A stretch of DNA of 56,144 nt from an uncultured Prevotella sp. (GTDB lineage Bacteria > Bacteroidota > Bacteroidia > Bacteroidales > Bacteroidaceae): assembly GCA_905233985.1 (NCBI GenBank), contig CAJOFA010000011.1, forward strand, positions 1 through 56,144, given 5' to 3'. Numbering within the stretch: position 1 is the stretch's first letter; each line of letters opens with the position of its first letter. Shown piece after piece: positions 31,745-39,556 of this stretch. The notes beneath the pieces were generated by a model. It was not told where the DNA came from. It made no database searches and saw only the letters and a list, made by a program, of their open reading frames with translations. A program made the position numbers and the translations under genes.

Positions 31745-34705
31745 TTAGTTGAATCGTATGTTCAGTGAAACATAGGGAATGGCTGTGCCGAACACAGACA
31801 GCTTATATCCTTTGATGGAATCGCCCTCGGTGACATAATAGATGGAGTAGGCATTTTTGCGTGCAAGGACATTATAGACACCGATGGAGAACGACGTGTG
31901 CAGGAAGCTTGTCAGCTTATGGGTCGGCTCGATGTTAAAAGCAAGGTCCAGACGCATATAGTCTGGAATACGGTATGTGTTGCGGTCCGTATAGTAGGGC
32001 ATGAATTTCTGGTTATGCGAATCGTAGTACTTGCCGGCCGGCAATGTCGTCGGACGTCCTGTGGCATAGTTGAAATTGCTGGAGAGACTGTATCTCTCGG
32101 TAAACTTGTAGTTTAGCACAGCCTTGAACTCATGGGGCCTGTCATATTCCGAGGGGTACCACTCACCATTGTTCAGGGGTATGGGCACCCTGTTGTCGTC
32201 CTGGCAGAGCATGGAACGTGAGAAGGTATAGCTTACCCATCCGTTTAGCTTTCCTACGGGTTTCTTGACCTGAAGCTCCAAGCCGTATGCCTGTCCCTTG
32301 GTGGAGATGACGTCGGTCTCCAGGTGGGGGTTCATCAGCAGGACAGCGGAACTGCGATAGTTGAGATAGTCGCTGATGTGCTTGTAATAAACCTCTGCCG
32401 AAAGCTCGTAGGCTTTGTCGGGTGTCTCATAATAGATGCCGGAAGCCAGCTGCCAGCCTTTCTGGGGCTTGATGTTCAGGTCGGAAAGCTTCCAGATGTC
32501 AGTAGGCGACATGATGGAGGTGTTCGACACTTTATGGATATACTGGTTCATCGTGTTGAAACCGGCCTTCAGCGAGAGGTTCTCCTGCAGGGCGTAGCGA
32601 GCCGACAGTCGTAACTCAGGACCGTGGTAGGTCTTGATAACGCCCGTTTCATGACGTGTTTCCTGCAAAGTTCCCTCTGCCGGGAGTTCGCCGTCATAAT
32701 AATGATTCACGTCACGGGGTCCCAGCGCATTGAACATGGAATAGCGCAGACCGGCAGATACCGACAGCTTGTCGGTGAGGGAACGCTCATAGTCAATATA
32801 TACAGCGCTCTCCAATGCCTTTTCGTTCTGCAGCTGGTCTGTCGTGATGCATGATTTCTCACCCACGGGCTCATATTTTCCTGCTTGGACATCGTAATGC
32901 TGTATGGAGAGACCATAGGAAAGAGCCTGCTTCTCAGACAGGCGCTGACGGATATGCAGCTTGCCCCACAGCTGGTCGATGCCGAAACTCAGTCGGGCTG
33001 CCATCGTGGGAATGTTCCTGTCCTCGTTGAAATAGTCGTAGTGGTCAAGTCCGGCAGAGAGTGTGGCTGTGACTCGGTCGTTCAGGATAGAGCGCCACTC
33101 TGCAGAGATGTTGCGGTTTTGATAGCCGTAATTGTCCTTGGAGCTGAACGAGAACTTGTCATTACTCCAATAGCCGTATATCTTGAGGCGATGCATGTTG
33201 TTTAACTTCCATGTCAGAACACCGCCAAAATCATAGAAGTTGGCAGTACCGTTCCTGTAGCCGCTATTCTCCGGCAAGTTCTTGAGAATCCAGTCACTAT
33301 AGGTTGTACGACCGTTCAGCAGCAGCGACACATGGTCCTTGACGATAGGAATTTCAAGATTCGCCTTGCTGGTCAGTACGCCAATGCTGGCCGAACCGGT
33401 GAACTTCTGCATGTTGGCCTCCTTCGAAGTCACTCTCAAGACACTGCTTATCCTGCCTCCGTATTCTACAGGAATACTGGACTTGAACAGTTCCACATCC
33501 TCAACAGCGTCTGAATTGAACGATGTGAACAGTCCGAACAGGTGTGACGGGTTATACACGGTGCCTCCATTGAAGAGAATGAGGTTCTGGTCTGTTGCAC
33601 CTCCTCGCACATTATATCCGTTGGAAGCTTCTCCAACGGTCGTGACACCAGGCAGCGTGAGCACAATCTTCATGATGTCCGACTCACCTAAGGCTGACGG
33701 GATGTTCTTCAGTAGCTGGGGCTTGAACTTCTCGGAACCCATCATCATGTTCTTCACAGCCGACTGACGACCACCGACAACGACTATCTCGTCAAGTTCC
33801 TGGGCATCGGCAAGACTGACCTTCGCCTTCTTCACACCCGGCACCACATAGGTGCTTGTTCTTCCCGGAATAACTGACGTGGCAACAGAAGCACTGTCAA
33901 GAACGGGTATGCCGGCAATAAGCATGGATTCATCAATCGTGGATGGTAGAAGGTGAAGGGTGGAGGTTGGAGGGAGAATACTGGTTTCCGCGTTCCTTGA
34001 CATCGGAGAGCCTGAAATGCTTTCCACAAGTTTCACAAGACTTCCCTCACGTTCTTTCTTTGAGAAGGAAAGATCATGCTGCTTCGCAAACTGGTTGATT
34101 TCTTTTTTCTGTTCAGGGAAGAGCTTGGCAACATCTGAGGCACGCTTCACATGATACATTTCCCCGTCGGGCGTGACGAGCGTATAATGCTCTTCTGTGC
34201 TGAGGGTCTTTTGGAATTTGTTTCCCCAGAAAGGACTGTCGCCACTATAAACCTTCCATACGGTATGGTAGAGACGAACGCCGTTAGAACTTCCGTCGCA
34301 GAGCAGCGACGCATATCGGGAGCTGTCCTCCGGGTCGTGCACATAGAGGTGGCCATCCATCTCGAACCAGTCAATGAATTCCTGCTCAGGAACGCAGACC
34401 ACCTTCTTTCCGGGAGGAAGAACAACAACACGCTGCATCAGTTGGTCGAAGCGCAGTTGCACATCTTCATACATCACACCATGATAGCTGACACGACCCT
34501 GGTACATATCGGTGTTACCGTTATAATAAGGCATGTCGTGCCACAACGATTTGGGATACTGCGGTTCAACTGCTCCCACATACAGGCGGGCATAATCGGC
34601 AGCGGAGGAGAAATACTTTGAATAATCAGTAACCTTTGTCACAGGCTGAGCCATAGCAATGTATGCTATGAAGAGCAATGATAAGGATGTCAGATACCTA
34701 TTCAT
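31745..34705 (-). CDS. TonB-dependent outer-membrane receptor
   Basis: 986 residues with a signal peptide (about 1-19, ending IAMAQ). The first 290 residues are an unusual soluble region in place of the carboxypeptidase-regulatory-like domain common in this phylum; it ends in ELDEIVVVGGRQS, a TonB-box-like stretch. The plug follows (LPGVTTVGEASNGYNVRGGATDQNLI is its centre, split here in two: LPGVTTVGEASNG and YNVRGGATDQN), then a 22-strand-type barrel ending in ...IPYVSLNIRFN with terminal Phe-Asn. It takes up an unknown ligand, using energy from TonB. A repeat-derived run (PPTSTLHLLPST) lies in the N-terminal region. It starts the trio with the DUF4249 and MG2/plug genes. Confidence 0.92.
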   Translation of the reverse strand: MNRYLTSLSLLFIAYIAMAQPVTKVTDYSKYFSSAADYARLYVGAVEPQYPKSLWHDMPYYNGNTDMYQGRVSYHGVMYEDVQLRFDQLMQRVVVLPPGKKVVCVPEQEFIDWFEMDGHLYVHDPEDSSRYASLLCDGSSNGVRLYHTVWKVYSGDSPFWGNKFQKTLSTEEHYTLVTPDGEMYHVKRASDVAKLFPEQKKEINQFAKQHDLSFSKKEREGSLVKLVESISGSPMSRNAETSILPPTSTLHLLPSTIDESMLIAGIPVLDSASVATSVIPGRTSTYVVPGVKKAKVSLADAQELDEIVVVGGRQSAVKNMMMGSEKFKPQLLKNIPSALGESDIMKIVLTLPGVTTVGEASNGYNVRGGATDQNLILFNGGTVYNPSHLFGLFTSFNSDAVEDVELFKSSIPVEYGGRISSVLRVTSKEANMQKFTGSASIGVLTSKANLEIPIVKDHVSLLLNGRTTYSDWILKNLPENSGYRNGTANFYDFGGVLTWKLNNMHRLKIYGYWSNDKFSFSSKDNYGYQNRNISAEWRSILNDRVTATLSAGLDHYDYFNEDRNIPTMAARLSFGIDQLWGKLHIRQRLSEKQALSYGLSIQHYDVQAGKYEPVGEKSCITTDQLQNEKALESAVYIDYERSLTDKLSVSAGLRYSMFNALGPRDVNHYYDGELPAEGTLQETRHETGVIKTYHGPELRLSARYALQENLSLKAGFNTMNQYIHKVSNTSIMSPTDIWKLSDLNIKPQKGWQLASGIYYETPDKAYELSAEVYYKHISDYLNYRSSAVLLMNPHLETDVISTKGQAYGLELQVKKPVGKLNGWVSYTFSRSMLCQDDNRVPIPLNNGEWYPSEYDRPHEFKAVLNYKFTERYSLSSNFNYATGRPTTLPAGKYYDSHNQKFMPYYTDRNTYRIPDYMRLDLAFNIEPTHKLTSFLHTSFSIGVYNVLARKNAYSIYYVTEGDSIKGYKLSVFGTAIPYVSLNIRFN
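33941..33979. repeat. In-frame phrase repeat, type A (right arm), in the TonB receptor gene
   Basis: Words GGATGG, TAGAAGG, TGAAGGG, TGGAGG, TTGGAGGG, read on the minus strand as ILPPTSTLHLLPST. Same phase as other type A right arms. Confidence 0.7.
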
Positions 34706-34723
34706 GTTCTGGACAATAAATCG

Positions 34724-35785
34724 TTATTTGTTAAATCTAATCAGTTCTATCGTAAATGGTGAGTTGTCAAAATCGTGAATCCTCAGATACCCATGACCGC
34801 CCACCATCGCGGCAATGGCCTCAGGGAAATGACTATCGTAGAACTTCATCACATCAGAATGGGAACCCCAGACGATGCTGAGCACACTGGGTGCCACCCA
34901 TAGGGTAACAGCAACGGCAAAGGCTATAAGCGTGTTCTTCTGGGCTCGTGTCCACTTACCCAGTGAGTTGACGTATTGACGGATGAACTGCTGGGCTCCT
35001 TCGATGTGCTTGACGTCAGCGGGAAACATCCGCCACAGCACGACATAGGCGAGCACGAAATAGCACACCATAGCCACGATTCCCCAAATCATCCACTGGA
35101 AGAATGTCACGGTGGGAGCCTGTGGCGCCAGTTGGTCAAGGAATCCTATCATGATGATGTTGGGGGGTGTTCCTATGGGAGTCATCACGCCGCCGATGGA
35201 GCAGGCGTAGGCTGTCATCAGCATGAGACCCGTAGCATATTTGTAGTTGGCGAGGTCTATGGTCTTTCCGTTGGATGCCATCATCTCACGGATAGCCTCC
35301 AGCAGTCCCAGGGCTATGGGGAACATCATGGCGGCAGTTGCCGTGTTGCTGATCCAGCCGGAGCAGAGCATACACGCCAGTCCGATGGCAAGGAAGATGC
35401 GGCGCGGCGAGTCACCTACCCATTTCATAGACATGATGCCGTAGGCAATGCGCTTATCAAGGCCGTTGACCATCATGCCCTTGGCCAGCAGGAAGCCACC
35501 CATGAACAGGAATATCATGGGGTTGGCAAACTGCTTGAAGGCATCGTCCATCGGTGCTACACCGAATAGGACACAGAGCGTAGGTCCCAGCAACGATGTG
35601 ACAGGTATGGGCACGGGCTCGGTAATCCACCAGATGGCTACCAGTGACATGATGGCCAGCAGATGGTGAGCTGGTTCCTCGATGCCTTCGATAGGCAAAA
35701 ACCACAATAGCACGGCACAGAGCGGCCCCATGATGGCGCCTGTGATTCTGCGCATCTGCTCAAAACGTGAGTCCTTGTTGTTCAT
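34724..35785 (-). CDS. SLC13/DASS anion transporter, C-terminally truncated
   Basis: 353 residues; relatives are 450-500. It begins normally: cytoplasmic start, helices, then IWWITEPVPIPVTSLLG, the first signature GWISNTATAAMMFPIAL, and GGVMTPIGTPPNIIMIGF. These carriers move dicarboxylates, sulfate or phosphate with sodium. The family pattern stops at FPEAIAAMVGG, where a membrane helix should follow. Instead the protein ends with a soluble run, YLRIHDFDNSPFTIELIRFN. The second SNTA-type signature is absent. A deletion that joined the gene to the tail of another would explain this. With half the second repeat gone it is unlikely to transport. Confidence 0.8.
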   Translation of the reverse strand: MNNKDSRFEQMRRITGAIMGPLCAVLLWFLPIEGIEEPAHHLLAIMSLVAIWWITEPVPIPVTSLLGPTLCVLFGVAPMDDAFKQFANPMIFLFMGGFLLAKGMMVNGLDKRIAYGIMSMKWVGDSPRRIFLAIGLACMLCSGWISNTATAAMMFPIALGLLEAIREMMASNGKTIDLANYKYATGLMLMTAYACSIGGVMTPIGTPPNIIMIGFLDQLAPQAPTVTFFQWMIWGIVAMVCYFVLAYVVLWRMFPADVKHIEGAQQFIRQYVNSLGKWTRAQKNTLIAFAVAVTLWVAPSVLSIVWGSHSDVMKFYDSHFPEAIAAMVGGHGYLRIHDFDNSPFTIELIRFNK

Positions 35786-35825
35786 ATTCTATAAGTCTGT
35801 CAGTTTTTAGTAATAGGGTATGCTG

Positions 35826-36380
35826 TTATTTGAACAGGGTGAAGTTGACGCTGCCATAGGCGCGGTGCTCCACGAAGTGGGGATGTTGGGAGAAGTCGTT
35901 GTCCTTGCCGTGCTCAAACACAAAGATGCCGTCGGGCTTCAGAAGACCCTTCTCCATGATAAGGTCGGGAATCTGCGGCAGCTCCTTCAGGGCGTAGGGC
36001 GGGTCGGCAAAGATAAAGTCATACTGCTGCCTGCACGTCTTGATGAAGCGAAAGACGTCGGCGCGAAGACATTGAACGTTGAACGTTGAACATTGAACAT
36101 TCTTTTCGCCTTGTAATTTCTGCAAGCACTCCTTGATGAACCGATGATGGTCACGGTCAAGCTCAACGCTGGTGACGTGGGCGCAGCCGCGTGAGAGCAG
36201 TTCAAGCGTGATGCTGCCCGTGCCGGCAAAAAGGTCAAGGGCTTCGGCTCCGTCAAAGTCGATGTACCCCGTAAGCACATTAAAGATGTTCTCTTTGGCA
36301 AAATCGGTCGTGGGCCGCGCCTTGAAGGTGCGCGGTATGTCGAAATGACGTCCCTTGTATTTCCCGGTAATGATTCTCAT
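35826..36380 (-). CDS. rsmD: 16S rRNA (guanine-966-N2)-methyltransferase
   Basis: 184 residues. MRIITGKYKGRHFDIP and RPTTDFAKENIFNVL open the protein; the SAM site is ALDLFAGTGSITLE, and the catalytic motif is FADPPYALKELP. It methylates G966 (E. coli numbering) of 16S rRNA. A run of about ten residues, NVQCSTFNVQC, between LQGEK and LRADVF is repeat-derived; close relatives go from one to the other directly. It overlaps the upstream DUF3822 gene by 4 bp, a pairing that is common in Bacteroidales. Confidence 0.95.
   Translation of the reverse strand: MRIITGKYKGRHFDIPRTFKARPTTDFAKENIFNVLTGYIDFDGAEALDLFAGTGSITLELLSRGCAHVTSVELDRDHHRFIKECLQKLQGEKNVQCSTFNVQCLRADVFRFIKTCRQQYDFIFADPPYALKELPQIPDLIMEKGLLKPDGIFVFEHGKDNDFSQHPHFVEHRAYGSVNFTLFK
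36069..36103. repeat. In-frame phrase repeat, type D, in rsmD
   Basis: ACATTGAACGTTGAACGTTG then AACATTGAACATTC: the word GAACGTT/GAACATT four or five times. Read on the minus strand as NVQCSTFNVQC. Confidence 0.75.
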
Positions 36381-37204
36381 CTTCCTTTTACAATCATGGT
36401 CATCATGTCGTAGGGCAGACCTTGTATCTGTGTGGCCGGTGAACGGTTGAAGTCGCCCGACGGGTTGATGATATAGGCACGTTTGATGTAACGGCGCAAC
36501 TGTTCCAGGAGCTCCTCACGTTCAGGAATGTCGCCGACGATGTGCAACTCATCCTGCTCCTGTTTCAAGTTGAGCTGGTTCCACACGTAGAGCAGATAGT
36601 AGAGTGAGTCTTGCATGTGTGTGGCGCTGAAGGAGTTGTAGAACTTAAAGCGGTTCTGCTGATAGCTGAGAATGTCGAGCTGCTGGTCGTGGAAATAGCC
36701 GTAGAGCTTGCTACGCACACCTGTGAAACTGCGACGGTAGAGGTAGCGCCACACAGGGCTGCCGGCGCAAAGGTAACGTACATCCGTGAAATGTTCGTCA
36801 ATGACCTGCTTCAGGTCACGGTTAATAGGGTAGAGCGCCACGCAGTTCAAGTCGGGCACCACCGTGTCGAGAATGGTTGAGGGCTGATGGTTGGCCGACG
36901 AGGGAAACGCATGTTGGTAAAGCGTTTCTTTCTGTGACTCATGGTATAAATCTACAGGAACCATCAGCGCTTGTGCGTCAATCATGGCAATCACCCGTTG
37001 GTAGGAGTATTGCAACATCTCGCAGGTGCGCAGTGCCTCACGCAGGTTCGCCGCCATCGAAATGCCGCTGTTTACGCTGTAGGGCTGGTAGTCGATGGGT
37101 CGCTCATTATTGGCAGGATCAAGGCTTACCAAGTCAAGACGGCCCCGGCTCAGACGCATCATTAGCCTCGGACGTGCGGAAATATGCTCGTTTGTTGTTG
37201 TCAT
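36377..37204 (-). CDS. DUF3822 family protein
   Basis: 275 residues from ATG 37204. The frame runs on upstream through a phrase repeat, but the family begins near MTTTNEHISARPRLMMRLS. Actin-like ATPase folds are suggested for this family in Bacteroidetes. Visible: VPVDLYHESQKETLYQHAF, VPDLNCVALYPI, RSKLYGYFHDQQLDILSY, and DELHIVGDIPEREELLEQL. No signal peptide. The 4-bp overlap with rsmD suggests coupled translation, but a role in ribosome maturation is only inferred from this neighbour. Confidence 0.8.
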   Translation of the reverse strand: MTTTNEHISARPRLMMRLSRGRLDLVSLDPANNERPIDYQPYSVNSGISMAANLREALRTCEMLQYSYQRVIAMIDAQALMVPVDLYHESQKETLYQHAFPSSANHQPSTILDTVVPDLNCVALYPINRDLKQVIDEHFTDVRYLCAGSPVWRYLYRRSFTGVRSKLYGYFHDQQLDILSYQQNRFKFYNSFSATHMQDSLYYLLYVWNQLNLKQEQDELHIVGDIPEREELLEQLRRYIKRAYIINPSGDFNRSPATQIQGLPYDMMTMIVKGR

Positions 37205-37241
37205 TTCAGATGTTTTTATTATCTTTGCAGCTGCAAAGTTA
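37198..37241. promoter_or_regulatory. Overlapping divergent promoters sharing a palindrome
   Basis: Plus strand: TTG (37198-37200), 19 bp, TATCTTTG (37220-37227) for the helicase gene. Minus strand: TAACTTTG at 37234-37241 for the DUF3822/rsmD pair. CTTTGCAGCTGCAAAG at 37223-37238 is a perfect 16-bp palindrome linking the two -7 boxes. The two polymerases would occupy the same DNA. Confidence 0.6.
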
Positions 37242-37242
37242 A

Positions 37243-37285
37243 GAAAAAAAGTAAAAAGGTAAAAACGTAAAAAGGTAAAAACGCT
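37243..37285. repeat. Intergenic phrase repeat, type G
   Basis: AAAAAGTAAAAAGGT, AAAAACGT, AAAAAGGT, AAAAACG: same word as at 31617. It lies where the -33 box of the minus-strand promoter should be. Read on the minus strand it gives FTFLRFYLFTFF, an open hydrophobic run joined to the DUF3822 frame. Confidence 0.65.
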
Positions 37286-37303
37286 GTGCATTAAGCATTA
37301 TTA

Positions 37304-38770
37304 ATGATTTTCGACGAACTGACATATCGCATTCGTGAGGCTATGGGACTCACGCCGACTGCCGAACAGGAGGTGGCCGTCAGCGAGTTCTGCCGTTTCA
37401 TGATGGATGGTTTTGCTCCTTCCACGCTTCACGCTTCGTGCCCTGCCGTGATGGTCTTACGTGGCTGTGCCGGTACAGGTAAGACGACGCTGGCGGCAGC
37501 CATTGTCCGTGCTATGCAGTCGTTGGGGCAGAAACTGGTGCTGTTGGCTCCAACGGGACGTGCCGCCAAAGTGTTCTCGCTTTATTCGGGTACGCCGGCC
37601 TATACCATTCATCGCCGCATTTACCGTCAGCGTTCGGCTGGTGATATCACTTCTACCTTCCAGTTGAATTATAACGTGGCGCAGGACACGCTGTTCCTCG
37701 TTGACGAGGCGTCGATGATTAGTAATGGGGAGGGAACGACGGTCTTTGGCTCTGGTCGTCTGCTTGACGATCTGATGGAATTTGTTTATGGCGGTAAGAA
37801 CTGCCGTCTGATGCTCATCGGCGACCGTGCCCAGCTGCCACCCGTTGGTGAGACGGAATCGCCGGCGCTGATGACTGATGTGTTACGCTCCTACTATATG
37901 AAGGTTTATGAGGCCGACCTCAATCAGGTGTTGCGCCAGAGTGAGGATTCGGGCATCTTGTGGAATGCAACCCAAATTAGGTGGAAGGTGGAGACCCTCC
38001 ACCTTCCACCAGTCATCCGCTTCAAGGGTTTTCCCGATATTCATGCCGTTCGCGGTGACGAGCTCATTGACCAGCTGGGCAGCAGCTATGGTCGTGTGGG
38101 CAAGGACGAGACCATCGTTATCACCCGCTCCAACAAACGTGCCATCATCTACAACCGAGGCATTCGCAACACTATCCTCGGCTGCGAGGAAGAGCTGTGT
38201 GCGGGTGACATGCTGATGGTGGTGAAGAATAACTATTTCTGGGGGCAAGGGGCAAAGGGGGAGGAACAAACCCCTGAGATGGAGTTTTTGGCTAATGGAG
38301 ACCTGGCTGTGGTGCGGCGTGTGCGTAACGAGCAGTCGCTCTACGGCTTTCGTTTTGCCGACGTCACGATGACGTTTCCCGACTATGACGACTACGAACT
38401 GACGGCAACGGTGTTACTGGACACGCTGACAAGTGAAGCTCCGGCATTGACGCATGAGCAGCAGACACAGCTGTTCGAGGGTGTTCTGGCCGACTATGCC
38501 GACGTGCCGTATAAGAGTGAGCGTATGAAAAAGCTCAAGCAAGACCCTTTTTACAACGCCCTGCAGGTAAAGTACGCCTATGCTGTTACCTGCCATAAGG
38601 CTCAGGGCGGACAGTGGGCACATGTCTATGTGGATCAAGGCTATATGACTGACGATATGCTCACACCCGACTATTACCGCTGGCTTTACACCGCTTTCAC
38701 CCGTGCCACCGAACAACTCTATCTGGTTAACTGGCCGGACAATATGAAGGCTGACAACAACAATGAATAA
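37304..38770 (+). CDS. RecD-like superfamily 1 DNA helicase
   Basis: 488 residues. Walker A: RGCAGTGKTTLAAA (about 50-60). Motif Ia/Ib: LLAPTGRAAKVF. Walker B: FLVDEASMI. Motif III: LMLIGDRAQLPPVG. Motifs V-VI: YAVTCHKAQGGQW and YTAFTRATEQLYLV. It is shorter than RecD2 and matches the stand-alone ATP-dependent RecD-like helicases of Bacteroidales. It unwinds DNA 5' to 3' in repair or recombination. It carries three repeat-derived runs: APSTLHAS just before Walker A, WKVETLHLPP, and GQGAKGEEQ. The phosphopantetheinyl transferase gene follows 28 bp downstream. Confidence 0.9.
   Translation: MIFDELTYRIREAMGLTPTAEQEVAVSEFCRFMMDGFAPSTLHASCPAVMVLRGCAGTGKTTLAAAIVRAMQSLGQKLVLLAPTGRAAKVFSLYSGTPAYTIHRRIYRQRSAGDITSTFQLNYNVAQDTLFLVDEASMISNGEGTTVFGSGRLLDDLMEFVYGGKNCRLMLIGDRAQLPPVGETESPALMTDVLRSYYMKVYEADLNQVLRQSEDSGILWNATQIRWKVETLHLPPVIRFKGFPDIHAVRGDELIDQLGSSYGRVGKDETIVITRSNKRAIIYNRGIRNTILGCEEELCAGDMLMVVKNNYFWGQGAKGEEQTPEMEFLANGDLAVVRRVRNEQSLYGFRFADVTMTFPDYDDYELTATVLLDTLTSEAPALTHEQQTQLFEGVLADYADVPYKSERMKKLKQDPFYNALQVKYAYAVTCHKAQGGQWAHVYVDQGYMTDDMLTPDYYRWLYTAFTRATEQLYLVNWPDNMKADNNNE
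37414..37442. repeat. In-frame phrase repeat, type A (right arm), in the helicase gene
   Basis: GCTCCTTCCACGCTTCACGC words, read as APSTLHAS, between the N-terminal helix and the strand before Walker A. Confidence 0.6.
37980..38010. repeat. In-frame perfect palindrome, type A, in the helicase gene
   Basis: GGTGGAAGGTGGAG (37980-37993), a 3-nt ACC loop, CTCCACCTTCCACC (37997-38010). Read as RWKVETLHLPP. This is the smallest complete type A unit in the window: both arms and almost no loop. Confidence 0.9.
38241..38276. repeat. In-frame phrase repeat, type C, in the helicase gene
   Basis: GGGGGCAAGGGGCAAAGGGG then GAGGAACAAACCCCT, read as GQGAKGEEQTP. It lies in the beta-barrel domain just before EFLANGDLA. 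Confidence 0.7.
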
Positions 38771-38798
38771 TTAATAACAACGTATTGAACGGATTTCT

Positions 38799-39377
38799 AT
38801 GATATATATTAACGATCAACTCAACGACTTCGACCTTGATGCGGCACTGGTACAGTTAAGTGAACAGCGTCGAGAGCAAGCACTGCGTTTCCGCCACGAA
38901 CAGGGACGGCGGGAGAGTGCTGCGACTTATTTGTTGCTGTGCCAGGCTCTAGAGAAAGAATACGGCATTACGGAAAAACCTGTATTCCAGTATGGCGAAC
39001 ACGGCAAACCTGCTATTGTCGGGCATCCTGACATTTATTTCAACCTCAGTCATTGCCGGTTGGCTGCCATCTGTGTGGTAAGCGGTCGGCCAGTGGGTGT
39101 CGATGTGGAGAGTATCCGTGAGTATAAGGACGGTCTGGCACGATACACCATGAACGACGAGGAACTGGCTCAAATTACTCAAGCAGAACAACCTGCCCAG
39201 GAGTTCACCCGTCTCTGGACGCAAAAGGAAGCCGTGCTCAAACTCACAGGTCACGGCTTACAAAGCGATATGAAGACCGTGCTCACTGATGCGAAGGACA
39301 TTCATATCGATACCGTCGTCTCCCCCCGAGGCTATGTCTATTCCGTTGCCTCTTTCGCGCGCGTACATATAATATAA
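38799..39377 (+). CDS. 4'-phosphopantetheinyl transferase
   Basis: 192 residues, cytoplasmic. The three family motifs are present: FNLSHC, then GVDVESIREY (Mg-binding Asp and Glu), and FTRLWTQKEAVLKLTG (Glu and Lys). It moves phosphopantetheine from CoA to a Ser of a carrier protein. The length and motif spacing fit the Sfp/Gsp group of short members, rather than AcpS. The specific carrier protein is unknown. It probably shares a transcript with the helicase gene, and a self-complementary repeat begins right after its stop codon. Confidence 0.92.
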   Translation: MIYINDQLNDFDLDAALVQLSEQRREQALRFRHEQGRRESAATYLLLCQALEKEYGITEKPVFQYGEHGKPAIVGHPDIYFNLSHCRLAAICVVSGRPVGVDVESIREYKDGLARYTMNDEELAQITQAEQPAQEFTRLWTQKEAVLKLTGHGLQSDMKTVLTDAKDIHIDTVVSPRGYVYSVASFARVHII

Positions 39378-39468
39378 TAGGCTCAATAAGTCTAATGAGT
39401 CCAATAGGGCTTATAAGGCTCAGGCCTATTCGACTTATTCGGCCCATAGGTCTTATCAAGCCCATAAG
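39378..39468. repeat. Palindromic phrase repeat, type H
   Basis: Words AATAGGCTC, AATAAGTCT, AATGAGTCC, AATAGGGCTT, ATAAGGCTC, then their complements CCTATTCG, ACTTATTCGG, CCCATAGGTC, TTATCAAGCC, CATAAG. One large imperfect hairpin directly after a stop codon. Read forward it is an open frame of the type RPIGLIKPI joined to the metallopeptidase frame. Confidence 0.8.
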
Positions 39469-39487
39469 AAAAAAAACTTCCCTAAAA

Positions 39488-39519
39488 TTTGCATTTTTGC
39501 CGAGTTCGTTGTACCTTTG
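39488..39519 (+). promoter_or_regulatory. Promoter of the zinc metallopeptidase gene
   Basis: TTTG (39488-39491), 20 bp, TACCTTTG (39512-39519): full consensus, 37 bp before the start codon. Confidence 0.85.
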
Positions 39520-39556
39520 CCGTCAAATCAATATTAATAATAAAACAATAAGCATT

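Noticed and set aside
37205..37291. Signal-like N-terminal extension of the DUF3822 protein
   Set aside because: It is made by a phrase repeat upstream of the -7 box, so it would not be transcribed from that promoter; the family begins at 37204.
39395..39556. N-terminal extension of the metallopeptidase through the type H repeat
   Set aside because: A consensus promoter lies inside the extension at 39488-39519 and the family starts at MKLDGRR.
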